Source: Sinorhizobium kostiense (lineage in GTDB: Bacteria > Pseudomonadota > Alphaproteobacteria > Rhizobiales > Rhizobiaceae). From it: 64,000 bases of DNA. The notes below the pieces were generated by a model. It saw only the letters and a list, made by a program, of their open reading frames with translations, did no database searches and had not been told where the DNA came from. Below are positions 48,425 through 60,964 of this stretch, in pieces. Location: assembly GCF_017874595.1 (NCBI RefSeq), contig NZ_JAGILA010000006.1, forward strand, positions 1-64,000, in the 5' to 3' direction. Position numbers and translations under genes: made by a program. Position 1 is the stretch's first letter. Every line of letters begins with the position of its first letter.

Positions 48425-49330
48425 ATGACCGGTATGACAAGGCGTATGATGTTGACGGCAACCGCGGCGATGGCTGCTTTTTGGCTCGCTCCGGCTAATG
48501 CGCCGGCTGCGGAAAAATTCAAGGCGGTCACGACCTTCACCGTCATTGCCGATATGGCGCAGAACGTCGCGGGGGAAGCGGCCATCGTCGAATCGATCAC
48601 CAAGCCCGGTGCCGAGATCCACAACTACCAGCCGACCCCGCGCGACATCCTCAAGGCGCACGACGCGCAACTGATCCTCTGGAACGGCCTCAATCTCGAA
48701 CTCTGGTTCGAGAAGTTCTTCCAGAATCTCGACAATATTCCTGGCGTCGTGGTCTCCGAGGGGGTCGAGCCCATGGGCATCGCCGAAGGCCCCTATACGG
48801 GCAAGCCGAACCCGCATGCCTGGATGTCGCCAACGGCGGCGCTGGTCTATGTCGACAACATCCGCGACGCCTTCGTGAAGTTCGACCCCGAGAACGCGGA
48901 GACCTACAAAGCCAATGCCGAGGCCTACAAGCAGAAGATCGAGGCGACGATCGCGCCGATCCGCGCTACGCTTGACAGGATCCCGCCCGAGAAGCGCTGG
49001 CTAGTCTCGAGCGAGGGCGCCTTCAGCTATCTCGCCCGTGATTTCGGCCTGAAGGAGCTCTATCTCTGGCCGATCAATGCCGACCAGCAGGGTACGCCGC
49101 AACAGGTGCGCAAGGTCATCGACGCCGTCAGGGCCAGCAACATCCCCGTGGTCTTCTCCGAGAGCACGATCTCGCCCGACCCTGCCATGCAAGTGGCGCG
49201 CGAAACGGGTGCAAAATACGGCGGGGTGCTCTATGTGGACTCGCTGAGCGAGGCCGACGGCCCGGTGCCGACCTACATCGACCTCCTGCGCGTTACGTCC
49301 GAAACCATCGCGAAAGGTCTTTCGCAATGA
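48425..49330 (+). CDS. sitA: Manganese ABC transporter substrate-binding protein SitA
   Basis: A 301-residue cluster A-I metal-binding protein. A signal peptide spans about 1-27 ([23 protein letters not shown]). Metal-site segments are [13 protein letters not shown] (first His), [10 protein letters not shown] (second His), [13 protein letters not shown] (Glu) and FSESTISPD (Asp). The start at 48425 gives a usable signal peptide and has GGAG upstream; the longer frame runs through the operator. First gene of sitABCD, overlapping sitB by four bases. Confidence 0.95.
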   Translation: MTGMTRRMMLTATAAMAAFWLAPANAPAAEKFKAVTTFTVIADMAQNVAGEAAIVESITKPGAEIHNYQPTPRDILKAHDAQLILWNGLNLELWFEKFFQNLDNIPGVVVSEGVEPMGIAEGPYTGKPNPHAWMSPTAALVYVDNIRDAFVKFDPENAETYKANAEAYKQKIEATIAPIRATLDRIPPEKRWLVSSEGAFSYLARDFGLKELYLWPINADQQGTPQQVRKVIDAVRASNIPVVFSESTISPDPAMQVARETGAKYGGVLYVDSLSEADGPVPTYIDLLRVTSETIAKGLSQ

Positions 49331-50262
49331 ACCTTCAGGCAGGGGCACGGCCTGTGACGCGGCCGGCGACCGAAGACGAGGACAGCGGTATTCGCGTCCG
49401 AGACGCGACCGTCACCTATCGCAACGGCCACCGGGCGCTCCAGGGGGCATCCTTCGAAATACCGACAGGGACGATCGCCGCACTCGTCGGCGTTAACGGC
49501 AGCGGCAAATCGACGATGTTCAAGGCGATCATGGGCTTCGTCCGGCTGGCGGAAGGCGAGATTTCTGTCTTAGGCCTGACCGTGCCGCAGGCGCTCAAGA
49601 AAAACCTCGTCGCCTATGTGCCGCAGGCCGAGGAGGTCGATTGGAATTTCCCGGTCCTCGTCGAGGACGTCGTGATGATGGGCCGCTACGGCCACATGAA
49701 CATGCTGCGCATGGCGAAGAAGGCCGACCATGAGGCGGTCGAGTCGGCGCTCGCGCGCGTCGGAATGAGCGATTACCGCAAGCGCCAGATCGGCGAGCTT
49801 TCCGGAGGCCAGAAGAAGCGCGTCTTCCTCGCTCGGGCACTTGCCCAGGATGGCCGCGTGATCCTGCTCGACGAACCCTTCACCGGCGTCGACGTCAAGA
49901 CGGAGGATGCGATCATTCGCCTGCTCCTCGCCCTTCGCGACGAAGGACGGGTGATGCTCGTCTCGACCCACAATCTCGGCAGCGTTCCGGAATTCTGCGA
50001 TCGCACGATCCTGTTGAAAAATACCGTGCTCGCCTACGGTCCGACGGATACCACCTTCACCCGCGACAATCTCGAACTCGCCTTCGGCGGCGTGCTGCGT
50101 CATTTCGTGCTCGGCGGCGAGAGCCTGCATTCCGATGCGGATCCTCGCCAGCTTTCAGTGATAAGCGACGACGAGCGGCCGCTGGTCATGTATGGCGCCC
50201 GGGATCGAATGGTGGCGCAACCGGCAAAACCCGAAACCGAGCCGGAGGCCGACAGCGAATGA
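49327..50262 (+). CDS. sitB: Manganese ABC transporter ATPase SitB
   Basis: A 311-residue ABC ATPase. Walker [10 protein letters not shown], the signature LSGGQKKR, Walker B VILLDEPF and the H-loop STHN are all normal. It starts within the sitA stop (ATGA) and its stop overlaps sitC the same way. A C-terminal tail of about 50 residues, rich in acidic residues, extends past the core domain. Confidence 0.96.
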   Translation: MNLQAGARPVTRPATEDEDSGIRVRDATVTYRNGHRALQGASFEIPTGTIAALVGVNGSGKSTMFKAIMGFVRLAEGEISVLGLTVPQALKKNLVAYVPQAEEVDWNFPVLVEDVVMMGRYGHMNMLRMAKKADHEAVESALARVGMSDYRKRQIGELSGGQKKRVFLARALAQDGRVILLDEPFTGVDVKTEDAIIRLLLALRDEGRVMLVSTHNLGSVPEFCDRTILLKNTVLAYGPTDTTFTRDNLELAFGGVLRHFVLGGESLHSDADPRQLSVISDDERPLVMYGARDRMVAQPAKPETEPEADSE

Positions 50263-51119
50263 TCGCGACGCTCGTCGAGCCGTTCACCTATACATACATG
50301 CTGAACGCGATGTGGGTCAGTGCGCTGGTCGGCGCCGTCTGCGCCTTTCTCTCCGCCTATCTCATGCTGAAAGGCTGGTCTCTGATCGGCGACGCGCTCT
50401 CTCATTCGATCGTGCCCGGTGTCGCCGGCGCCTATATGCTCGGCCTCCCCTTCTCGCTCGGCGCCTTCTTCTCCGGCGCGCTTGCCGCCGGCGCCATGCT
50501 GTTCCTGAACCAGCGCACGCGGCTCAAGGAGGATACGATTATCGGCCTGATCTTCACCTCCTTCTTCGGCCTCGGCCTCTTCCTGGTGTCGCTGGCGCCA
50601 ACCTCGGTGAACATCCAGACGATCGTGCTCGGCAACATCCTCGCCATCACGCCCGCCGACACGCTGCAACTCGCGATCATCGGCTTTGTCTCGCTGGCGA
50701 TCCTCTCGGCCAAATGGAAGGACCTGATGGTCACCTTTTTCGACGAGAACCATGCCAATTCGATCGGCATCAACACGGCTTTCCTGAAGGTGCTGTTCTT
50801 CACGCTGCTTTCCGCCTGCACGGTCGCCGCCCTGCAGACGGTCGGCGCCTTTCTCGTCATCGCCATGGTCGTCACCCCCGGCGCGACCGCCTACCTCCTC
50901 ACCGATCGATTCCCGCGGCTGATCCTGATCAGCGTCGCCATCGGGGCGCTGACGAGCTTCGTCGGAGCCTATTCGAGCTATTTTCTCGACGGCGCGACCG
51001 GCGGCATCATCATCGTGCTGCAGACGTTGATTTTTCTGCTGGCCTTCATCTTCGCACCGAAGCATGGGCTCATCGCCGCCCGCCGCCGCGCATCCGCAGT
51101 CTTGGAGGTTCGGCGATGA
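50259..51119 (+). CDS. sitC: Manganese ABC transporter permease SitC
   Basis: A 286-residue ABC-3 family permease with about eight to nine helices. The conserved [16 protein letters not shown] segment (near 46-61) contacts the ATPase. It starts in an ATGA overlap with sitB and ends in an ATGA overlap with sitD. With SitD it makes the heterodimeric channel. Confidence 0.95.
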   Translation: MIATLVEPFTYTYMLNAMWVSALVGAVCAFLSAYLMLKGWSLIGDALSHSIVPGVAGAYMLGLPFSLGAFFSGALAAGAMLFLNQRTRLKEDTIIGLIFTSFFGLGLFLVSLAPTSVNIQTIVLGNILAITPADTLQLAIIGFVSLAILSAKWKDLMVTFFDENHANSIGINTAFLKVLFFTLLSACTVAALQTVGAFLVIAMVVTPGATAYLLTDRFPRLILISVAIGALTSFVGAYSSYFLDGATGGIIIVLQTLIFLLAFIFAPKHGLIAARRRASAVLEVRR

Positions 51120-51967
51120 TATCCCTCGACATGCTGACCGCCGTCTTCCAGTTCGAGTTCATGCGAAACGCGCTGATCATCTCGGTGCTGGTCGCAATCC
51201 CCACTGCCATGCTCTCCTGCTTCCTCGTGCTCAAGGGCTGGTCGCTGATGGGCGACGCGATCTCGCATGCGGTCTTCCCCGGCGTTGTCGTCTCCTACAT
51301 CGTCGGCCTGCCGCTCGCCGTCGGCGCCTTCGCCGCCGGCATGTGCTGCGCGCTCCTGACAGGCTATCTCAAGGAAAACAGCCGCATCAAGCAGGATACG
51401 GTGATGGGCGTCGTCTTCTCCGGCATGTTCGGTCTCGGCCTGGTGCTCTACGTCAATATCCAGACCGATGTTCACCTCGACCACATCCTCTTCGGCGATA
51501 TGCTCGGCATAGGCTGGAGCGACATCGTCGGAACGGGCCTCATCGCCTTTGTTGCCGCCGGCATCCTCGGATTCAAATGGCGCGATCTTCTGCTCCACGC
51601 CTTCGATCCGGCCCAGGCCCGCGCCGTCGGGCTGCCGGTCGCATGGCTGCACTACGGACTGCTTGCGATCCTGTCGCTGACGATCGTCGGCGCACTGAAA
51701 GCCGTCGGGCTTATCCTCGCCATCGCCATGCTGATAGCCCCCGGCGCGATTGCCTTCCTGCTGACCCGGACTTTCAGCGGCATGCTGGTGTCAGCGGTCC
51801 TCATCGCCGTTCTCACCTCCTTCTCCGGCGTCTATATCTCCTTCTTCATCGATAGCGCCCCGGCTCCGACCATCGTTCTGCTGATGTCGGCAACCTTTCT
51901 GTTCGCCTTCGCCTACTCCAACTGGAGGACGGCGCGCACCGAGGCGCAGAGGACTCCGTTCGAATAA
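51116..51967 (+). CDS. sitD: Manganese ABC transporter permease SitD
   Basis: A 283-residue ABC-3 family permease, paralogous to SitC. It carries GDAISHAVFPGVVVSYIVGLP (near 44-64) and a hydrophobic profile of about eight helices. ATGA overlap with sitC. A RIME1-like element begins 9 bases after the stop. Confidence 0.95.
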   Translation: MISLDMLTAVFQFEFMRNALIISVLVAIPTAMLSCFLVLKGWSLMGDAISHAVFPGVVVSYIVGLPLAVGAFAAGMCCALLTGYLKENSRIKQDTVMGVVFSGMFGLGLVLYVNIQTDVHLDHILFGDMLGIGWSDIVGTGLIAFVAAGILGFKWRDLLLHAFDPAQARAVGLPVAWLHYGLLAILSLTIVGALKAVGLILAIAMLIAPGAIAFLLTRTFSGMLVSAVLIAVLTSFSGVYISFFIDSAPAPTIVLLMSATFLFAFAYSNWRTARTEAQRTPFE

Positions 51968-51975
51968 GGTGTCTA

Positions 51976-52079
51976 CTGCATGTCTCCTTGGATCGACCTC
52001 GATTTTAAGGACAAAGACATGCAGCGCTTCAGGTGCTACATCGACCTTTGCGCGTCTCATAAGGCGCGCGGCGCTGTAG
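51976..52079 (+). repeat. RIME1-like intergenic mosaic element, copy B
   Basis: A 104-bp unit closely matching copy A: CTGCATGTCTCCTT...AAGACATGCAG, then GTGCTACATCGACC and GCGCGTC/GGCGCGC, ending CTGTAG. It directly follows sitD, so it is transcribed as the 3' end of the sit message unless termination occurs in it. Confidence 0.85.
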
Positions 52080-52154
52080 CGAGATGCCTCTTGGAAGGCG
52101 ACGCTCCGATCCTTTATTGTGCGCCTGGCGAGTGGGTAAGGTGAGTTTCGGGCG

Positions 52155-52988
52155 ATGGAGAGAAAGCATAGGGGCCGTGCCGGCATTGCTTTCTTTCTCA
52201 GTGCCGTGGCGCTGATCTTCACGGCGATACTCGCAACCGTGCTACTTGCGAACGAACAGCGCAATCTGAGGCAGCTTCTAACGGCACTGGGGCTCGAGAC
52301 CAGCGCCGCGCAACCGGAAAGGCCGCCCCTGCCGTCGCGCACCCCCCAGCGGCGGCCAAAGCCTGAGACCGTGGTCCTGCCGGAGCGGATCTTCGCGGAC
52401 CTGAACGCTCCGGAACAGCAATTCCTCCGCCAGCTTCGCAGCGACCCACGCGCGCTCTGCGAGGCGCTTCGCGAAGCCGGCTTCCGCGATCTCGAATGGA
52501 CATCCGCCGAGAGCGGCCGCTGGGAATGTTCGTCCCTCGTCCCATTCGCCCGGCCGGGAGACCAGAAGAGCTCGTCGATCTTCATTTTCGTCAAAGGCAG
52601 CGACGAGGACGAAATCACCTCCTTCCGCGTCAAGCTGAATATCGAACACCCGGACGACACGCAGGTGGTTACGAGTGGCGCGGCGATGGCCGCCGCGGTT
52701 TTCCTCAGTCACGTTCGCTGGGCCGATCGCGAGAGCGTAGCGCTCAAGATTCAGGCACTCGACGAATTCGATCTCCGCCGCTTCGGCAGCCGCATACAGT
52801 TCAAGCGCGAGTCCGGCGAAACGCCGCGCTACAATCTCCTTGCTAACCAGGCGAGGCGAACGCGCCCCAAGAGCATCGCCGAAACTTTTTTCGACCGCGA
52901 TCAATGGCTCGCAGCCGGCGATGGCTCGCACACCTTCGTCGGCCGTGGACCCTCGGCATGGATGTCTACGAACGGCGATGGTCGCTGA
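52155..52988 (+). CDS. Membrane-anchored protein of unknown function
   Basis: A 277-residue protein. Residues about 10-33 form one membrane helix (IAFFLSAVALIFTAILATVLLA) with a positively charged N-terminus, so the rest is probably periplasmic. A Pro/Arg-rich linker (about 50-75) leads to a globular part starting near 80 (LNAPEQQFLRQLRSDPRALCEALREAGF), with two cysteines (in RALCEALRE and WECSSL). It resembles rhizobial proteins listed, I think, as DUF6030, but I am not certain. No operon partner is evident. Confidence 0.8.
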   Translation: MERKHRGRAGIAFFLSAVALIFTAILATVLLANEQRNLRQLLTALGLETSAAQPERPPLPSRTPQRRPKPETVVLPERIFADLNAPEQQFLRQLRSDPRALCEALREAGFRDLEWTSAESGRWECSSLVPFARPGDQKSSSIFIFVKGSDEDEITSFRVKLNIEHPDDTQVVTSGAAMAAAVFLSHVRWADRESVALKIQALDEFDLRRFGSRIQFKRESGETPRYNLLANQARRTRPKSIAETFFDRDQWLAAGDGSHTFVGRGPSAWMSTNGDGR

Positions 52989-53076
52989 ACCGCCTCAGAT
53001 CAGGATACTTTAGGTCGGTTCAATTATACGAAGTTCGGTGTACGGGCGGAAAGCCGCGCCGACTATCTCGTCCCGG

Positions 53077-53508
53077 CTAGCGGTCGATCCGCGTCGAAAG
53101 GATGATTGACGAGAGTGTCTTTTCAACGCCGCCGATTTCCCCGATACGGTCGATCAGATGATCCAGTTCGCTGATCGAGCTCGCAGCGACAATGGCGATC
53201 AGATCGAAACTGCCGCTGACGGAGTGAAGGGTGCGGATTTCCCGTATCGCGGCAAGCTCGGGCGTGACACGACTGAGCGCCCGCGGCGCGATCGTGATCA
53301 GCACATGCGCCTTCACCAATCCCTTTTCGTAATTCTCCGAAAGGCGCACGCCGTAGCCCGCGATCACACCGTCGCGCTCCAGACGTTCCAGACGCGCCTG
53401 CACGGTCGTGCGCGAGAGGCCGAGCCGACGGGCAATCGTCGCCGTTGGCATGCGGGCGTTCTCGCTGAGCACGGCGAGTAATTCACGATCCTTGTCGGTA
53501 ACCTGCAT
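53077..53508 (-). CDS. Lrp/AsnC-family regulator
   Basis: A 143-residue feast/famine regulator. The DNA-binding helix-turn-helix is in DRELLAVLSENARMPTATIARRLGLSRTTVQARLERLERDGVI (about 6-50), and a C-terminal RAM domain includes IREIRTLHSVSGSFDLIAIV. It is divergent from a saccharopine-dehydrogenase-like gene across about 125 bases, suggesting control of that gene in response to an amino acid, perhaps lysine. Confidence 0.9.
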   Translation of the reverse strand: MQVTDKDRELLAVLSENARMPTATIARRLGLSRTTVQARLERLERDGVIAGYGVRLSENYEKGLVKAHVLITIAPRALSRVTPELAAIREIRTLHSVSGSFDLIAIVAASSISELDHLIDRIGEIGGVEKTLSSIILSTRIDR

Positions 53509-53633
53509 ATTGTCGACTCTGTTCGGCGAAATGCCGATATCTCTCCGTCGATTTACTCATTTCAGCGCTTCAAAGCAACAGTCGGCAGAGGGACAATGCG
53601 CTCGAAGAGCTCATGTTCGAGGGGAAGAAAAGA

Positions 53634-54737
53634 ATGAAAGAGATCGTAGTCATCGGCGCCGGCAAGATCGGATCGACGATCGCCCGCATGCTGGCCCACT
53701 CCGGCGACTATCGCGTCTGCGTCGTCGACCGCAGTGCCGAGCAGTTGCAGGAGGTCGAAAAGCACGACGCAATTTCGACGGCTGCAATCGACATTACCGA
53801 CAGGAAGGCGCTTGTCGGCTTGCTCGCGGGCAAGTTCGCTGTATTGAGCGCCGCTCCTTTCCATCTGACGGTGGCGATCGCCGAGGCCGCCGCCGAGGCC
53901 GGCATTCACTATCTTGACCTGACGGAAGACGTCGAATCGACCCGGCAGGTCAAGGCGATTGCCGCCAAGGCGAACACCGCCTTCATCCCGCAATGCGGGC
54001 TTGCCCCCGGCTTCATCTCGATCGTCGCCTACGACCTTGCCAAACGCTTCGACAAGCTCGAGAGCGTCCGCATGCGCGTCGGCGCGCTGCCGCAATATCC
54101 GTCGAACGCGCTCAACTACAATCTCACCTGGAGCACGGACGGGGTCATCAACGAATATATCGAGCCCTGCGAAGCGATCGTCGAAGGTGCGCTGGTCGAA
54201 GTGCCGGCGATGGAGGCGCGCGAGGAGTTCTCCCTCGACGGGGTCACCTACGAGGCATTCAACACCTCGGGCGGTCTCGGCACACTCTGCGAGACACTCA
54301 AGGACAAGGTGCGCACCCTGAACTACAAGACGATCCGTTATCCCGGCCATGCAGCCATCTTCAAGGCGCTGTTGAACGATCTCGGCCTGCGCCATCGCCG
54401 CGAAGTCCTGAAGGACATCCTCGAAAATGCGCTGCCGACCACGACCCAGGACGTCGTCGTCATCTTCGTCACCGTTTCCGGCTTCCGCGACGGCCACCTG
54501 GTCCAGGAAACCTATGCCAACAAGGTCTATAGCGGCGCCGTCGCCGGGCGGATGCACAGCGGCATTCAAATTACCACAGCCGCCAGCATCTGCGCCGTGC
54601 TCGACCTCGTCGCCGAAGGCAAGCTCCCGGCAAAGGGCTTCATTCGTCAGGAGGACATCGCGCTCGACACATTCCTCGCCAACCGCTTCGGCCACCACTA
54701 CGCGCAAAAGAACGGCAGCGAGCGCGCCGCAAGCTGA
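53634..54737 (+). CDS. Saccharopine dehydrogenase family protein
   Basis: A 367-residue NAD(P)-dependent oxidoreductase. The N-terminal Rossmann motif is VIGAGKIGSTIARML, followed by VVDRSAEQLQEVE and the substrate-domain segment PQCGLAPGFISIVA. It fits saccharopine dehydrogenase or carboxynorspermidine-dehydrogenase-like enzymes. The divergent Lrp regulator favours lysine catabolism over polyamine synthesis, by inference. The start at 53634 has GAGGGG about nine bases upstream; an in-frame ATG at 53613 is less well placed. Confidence 0.85.
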   Translation: MKEIVVIGAGKIGSTIARMLAHSGDYRVCVVDRSAEQLQEVEKHDAISTAAIDITDRKALVGLLAGKFAVLSAAPFHLTVAIAEAAAEAGIHYLDLTEDVESTRQVKAIAAKANTAFIPQCGLAPGFISIVAYDLAKRFDKLESVRMRVGALPQYPSNALNYNLTWSTDGVINEYIEPCEAIVEGALVEVPAMEAREEFSLDGVTYEAFNTSGGLGTLCETLKDKVRTLNYKTIRYPGHAAIFKALLNDLGLRHRREVLKDILENALPTTTQDVVVIFVTVSGFRDGHLVQETYANKVYSGAVAGRMHSGIQITTAASICAVLDLVAEGKLPAKGFIRQEDIALDTFLANRFGHHYAQKNGSERAAS

Positions 54738-54776
54738 GACGCTGTCCAGTCGCATCCTCGAAACATGAAACGAAAA

Positions 54777-54799
54777 ATGCCCGGACATTGTCCGGGCAT
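54777..54799. terminator. Hairpin between convergent genes
   Basis: A perfect 10-base stem (ATGCCCGGAC/GTCCGGGCAT) with a three-base loop. The T-run lies on the minus-strand side; the plus side lacks one. It may end transcription from either direction. Confidence 0.65.
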
Positions 54800-54971
54800 C
54801 TGCGTTCACGGTGATCCTTTTTGACGAAATTGGCGGCAACCTTCCGTTACCCGCCGACCAGGAGGAAGATCGCGACCGCGGTCGCCCTTCCCGCGCCTGC
54901 GGAAATCGCACGCAGGGAGAGATCGTTCGCCGGCAAATTCGCTGCGGCCAGAGGCGGCCGCTCCAACCCGC

Positions 54972-54995
54972 AAAAAACCCCGCTCGAAGCGGGGT
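54972..54995 (-). terminator. Terminator of the atp operon
   Basis: Stem ACCCCGCT/AGCGGGGT (54977-54995) with loop CGA. On the minus strand it is followed by six T. It lies 42 bases past the atpC stop. Confidence 0.92.
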
Positions 54996-55036
54996 CCGAA
55001 GTTCTAATCCTCATTTCCCTTGTCGGGATGTCCCTT

Positions 55037-55447
55037 TCAGGCCGGGATTACGATCTCCCCGAGCTTCGTCAGTTCGGCGATGAACTGCTCGAGACGGGTC
55101 TTCTTCTCGTCACCGGCGCCTTCGAGTTCGGCGCGGACCACAGCGATGCGGTTCTCGAGCACCGAGGGGTCGAGTTCGTCCACGTGAACGGCCGATTCCG
55201 CAAGCAGCGTGCAGCCGGTCGGCAGGATATCGGCGAACCCCCCGAAGACCGCGAAGCGCTCGCTCTTGCCGTCGGCCATCTTGACGGTGACCACACCCGG
55301 CTTGACAGTCGTCATGGTCGGCGCGTGATTGGCCATCACGGTCATTTCACCCTCGGTTGCCGGGATGACGACTTCAGTCACCTGTGCGGAAAGCAACAGG
55401 CGCTCCGGGGAAACAAGTTCGAAATTGAAACTGTCGGCCATGACCAT
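55037..55447 (-). CDS. atpC: ATP synthase F1 epsilon subunit
   Basis: A 136-residue epsilon subunit of the F1 central stalk, which couples rotation and restrains ATP hydrolysis. The N-terminal beta-sandwich includes FNFELVSPERLLLSAQVTEVVIPATEGEMTVMANHAP, followed by the helical C-terminal pair. Two in-frame ATGs lie close together (55447 and 55441). Last gene of atpHAGDC. Confidence 0.96.
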   Translation of the reverse strand: MVMADSFNFELVSPERLLLSAQVTEVVIPATEGEMTVMANHAPTMTTVKPGVVTVKMADGKSERFAVFGGFADILPTGCTLLAESAVHVDELDPSVLENRIAVVRAELEGAGDEKKTRLEQFIAELTKLGEIVIPA

Positions 55448-55560
55448 TCACTTCTGGTAAGCGCACCGTAAAGCGGCGGCTGTGCATGTTCTAGAGCCGC
55501 TGACGCCGCGGCAGAATGGAAGCCGCGGCGCAAAAAACTCGCGCCACGGCTCACGCTCGA

Positions 55561-57099
<1,539 letters not shown>

Positions 57100-57981
57100 T
57101 TAGAGCGCTTCCGCGCCCGAGATAATTTCAATGAGTTCCTTGGTGATCTGCGCCTGCCGCTGACGGTTGTAGTTGAGAGTCAGCTTGTTGATCATCTCAC
57201 CGGCATTGCGCGTCGCATTGTCCATGGCGCTCATCTTGGCGCCCATTTCGCCGGCGACGTTCTCGAGCAATGCCCGGAAGATCTGCACGGAGATGTTGCG
57301 CGGAATGAGGTCGCTGAGGATGGCGGCAGCATCCGGCTCGTATTCGTAGATCGCTGAATTGCTCTCGGTCTCGGCTGCCACCGGTCCGGCCGATGCCGGG
57401 ATGAGCTGCTGCGCGGTCGGGATTTGCGATATGACGGACTTGAACTCGGAATAGAACAAGGTGCAGACGTCGAACTCTCCCCTTTCGAAGAGCTCGATCA
57501 CCTTGTGACCGATTCGGTCTGCATTCTCGAAACCGATCTTCCTGACTTCACGCAAGTCGACGCGGTCGATGATCAGCGACGCGAATTCCCGCCGCAGGAT
57601 ATCGAAGCCCTTCTTGCCGACGCAGATGATCTTGACCGTCTTGCCCTCGGCCAGGAGCTTGCGCACATGGTCGCGAGCATGGCGCGCAATCTGCGAGTTG
57701 AAGCCGCCGCAGAGACCGCGTTCTGCGGTGCAGACGATCAGGAGATGCGTGTCGTTCCTGCCGGTCCCGGTCATCAACCGCGGCGCGGCGTCGTCCGCGC
57801 CAACCGCCTGGGCGATATTGGCGAGAACGGCAGCCATGCGCTGCGAATAAGGCCGGGCGGCCTCGGCCGCCTCCTGCGCGCGCCGAAGCTTCGCCGCGGC
57901 GACCATCTTCATCGCCTTGGTGATCTTCTGCGTCGCCTTGACGGAGGCGATCCGGTTCTTCAGATCCTTAAGTGAAGGCAT
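57100..57981 (-). CDS. atpG: ATP synthase F1 gamma subunit
   Basis: A 293-residue rotor shaft subunit. The N-terminal helix [36 protein letters not shown] and the C-terminal helix [40 protein letters not shown], which form the coiled-coil in the alpha/beta core, are both complete. Confidence 0.98.
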   Translation of the reverse strand: MPSLKDLKNRIASVKATQKITKAMKMVAAAKLRRAQEAAEAARPYSQRMAAVLANIAQAVGADDAAPRLMTGTGRNDTHLLIVCTAERGLCGGFNSQIARHARDHVRKLLAEGKTVKIICVGKKGFDILRREFASLIIDRVDLREVRKIGFENADRIGHKVIELFERGEFDVCTLFYSEFKSVISQIPTAQQLIPASAGPVAAETESNSAIYEYEPDAAAILSDLIPRNISVQIFRALLENVAGEMGAKMSAMDNATRNAGEMINKLTLNYNRQRQAQITKELIEIISGAEAL

Positions 57982-58008
57982 CCGTTGTCCGTCCTAGTTG
58001 AGGTCCGC

Positions 58009-59537
<1,529 letters not shown>

Positions 59538-59538
<1 letters not shown>

Positions 59539-60104
59539 CAGCCGACCTCTTTCAGTGCAAGCTTAAGGGTAGAGAGTTTGGTGCGAAGGGAGGTGTCAAT
59601 CTGGCGGGACCCGACCTTGACGATCAGACCTCCAAGAATAGACGGGTCGACGGTGACGTTGATCGCCACGTCTTTGCCGGTGACGCCTTTCAGCGTCGCC
59701 TTCAATTCGGTTTGCTGCGCTTCGGTCAGCGCGTGGGCCGACGTGACGTCGGCAGTGATTTCGCCGCGGTGACGCGCGGCGATCAGGCGGAAGGCCTTGA
59801 TGATGCCGGGCAGCGCGAAGAGGCGGCGATTGCGCGCGATGACCTTGAGGAAGTTGCCGACGAGGCCGGAAAAACCGAACTGATCCGCGACCGCCGAGAT
59901 GGCCTTGAACTGATCGTCAGCGGAAAAAACCGGGCTTGCGACCAGCCGCTTCAAATCGTCGCTGCCGTCGATCAGCGCCTGGACGCGATCAAGATCGGCA
60001 CCGACCGCTTCTACCGCACCGGCCTCGAGGGCAAGCTCGAAGAGGGAGGAGGCATATCTTTCTGCAACACCGGAAATAAGCTGGGATGTGTCTGCCACGG
60101 GCAC
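59538..60104 (-). CDS. atpH: ATP synthase F1 delta subunit
   Basis: A 188-residue peripheral-stalk connector (OSCP type). The helical N-terminal domain begins [14 protein letters not shown], and the C-terminal part includes [33 protein letters not shown]. The start is a GTG (60104) reading MPVADTSQ, as I recall for rhizobial AtpH. It is the first gene of the F1 operon; the F0 genes are not in the window, as usual in this group. Confidence 0.97.
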
Positions 60105-60348
60105 AAGCTTCTCTCAAAATCATCCAAGAGCGTCAGCAGCGGCGAACCGTCCATTTAACGTCTTGAATTTGCTGCATTAATTCGCAGGATATCGAGGCCC
60201 TTCGACCCACTTCCCCCGCAATTCGCGGTTCGTCTAGCATAGGATGTTTGGACTCGCAACACGCCAACGCCAGGAATGCGGCATAACTCGACCGAGTTCG
60301 GCCGAATTTTGCCGTACATTGTGTCGCAGGCCCCCGCGCCTGCCGTTC

Positions 60349-60453
60349 CTATAGCGCCGCGCGTCTTGATCAGACGCGCAAAGGTCGCTGTAGCACTTTG
60401 AAATGCTGCATGTCTTTTTCCTTCAATCGAGGTCGATTTAAGGAGACATGCAG
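60349..60453 (-). repeat. RIME1-like intergenic mosaic element, copy C, inverted
   Basis: A 105-bp unit in reverse orientation relative to copies A and B: CTATAGCGCC, GCGCGTC/GACGCGC, GTAGCACTTTG, then CTGCATGTC...GACATGCAG. It ends 4 bases from the stop of the DUF4345-like gene, lying between it and the atpH promoter region. Confidence 0.85.
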
Positions 60454-60456
60454 CAG

Positions 60457-60843
60457 TTAGATAAGCCCGAAGACATAGGCGAGCGGCAGGACGGCGAGCG
60501 CCGCCTGGACAAGAAGCGCAAGCCAGTTGAAGAGGGTGGCGCCATTATCGCTCATCATCGACAAGGCGCGGCCGAAGGCAGCCAGCGCAAAGGCGGCGCC
60601 GACGGCAAGATAGACCATCGGCTGGGCGAGCAGGATGGCCCCGAGTCCGAGCCCGACATGCATGCCGCCCATGGTGGAACGGGCCTCCGCCAGGCCGCCG
60701 CGGCGCCCCTCGGCTAGGCCGATGCCGGCTGCACGAAAAGTGAGGCGCGGCGCAAACAGCATGACGAGTCCGAGCAGCGCCGCCGCGGCGGCCGCAAAAA
60801 AGGCCAGGAACTCGCCGGTTTCCGTTGGAATGTATAACTCCAT
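60457..60843 (-). CDS. Four-helix membrane protein, DUF4345-like
   Basis: A 128-residue inner-membrane protein with four hydrophobic segments (about 12-32, 57-76, 77-95, 104-127) and a polar loop near 45-55 (AEGRRGGLAEARSTMGGMH). GGMHxGLG in the second helix is typical of the DUF4345 family. I recall a related Agrobacterium protein being needed for infection by a flagellotropic phage; whether this is its orthologue cannot be settled here. The gene appears monocistronic. Confidence 0.75.
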   Translation of the reverse strand: MELYIPTETGEFLAFFAAAAAALLGLVMLFAPRLTFRAAGIGLAEGRRGGLAEARSTMGGMHVGLGLGAILLAQPMVYLAVGAAFALAAFGRALSMMSDNGATLFNWLALLVQAALAVLPLAYVFGLI

Positions 60844-60964
60844 CTCGATTCCCCGCGGGCAGGTGATCTCGCCGCTCCGGCTGATTCGTTACGGCGCATC
60901 CTTGATCCAGCCTATTCTATGTCCATGGCGATGGGAATCGGCTGTCTTAAGGGAGCGACTCCGA

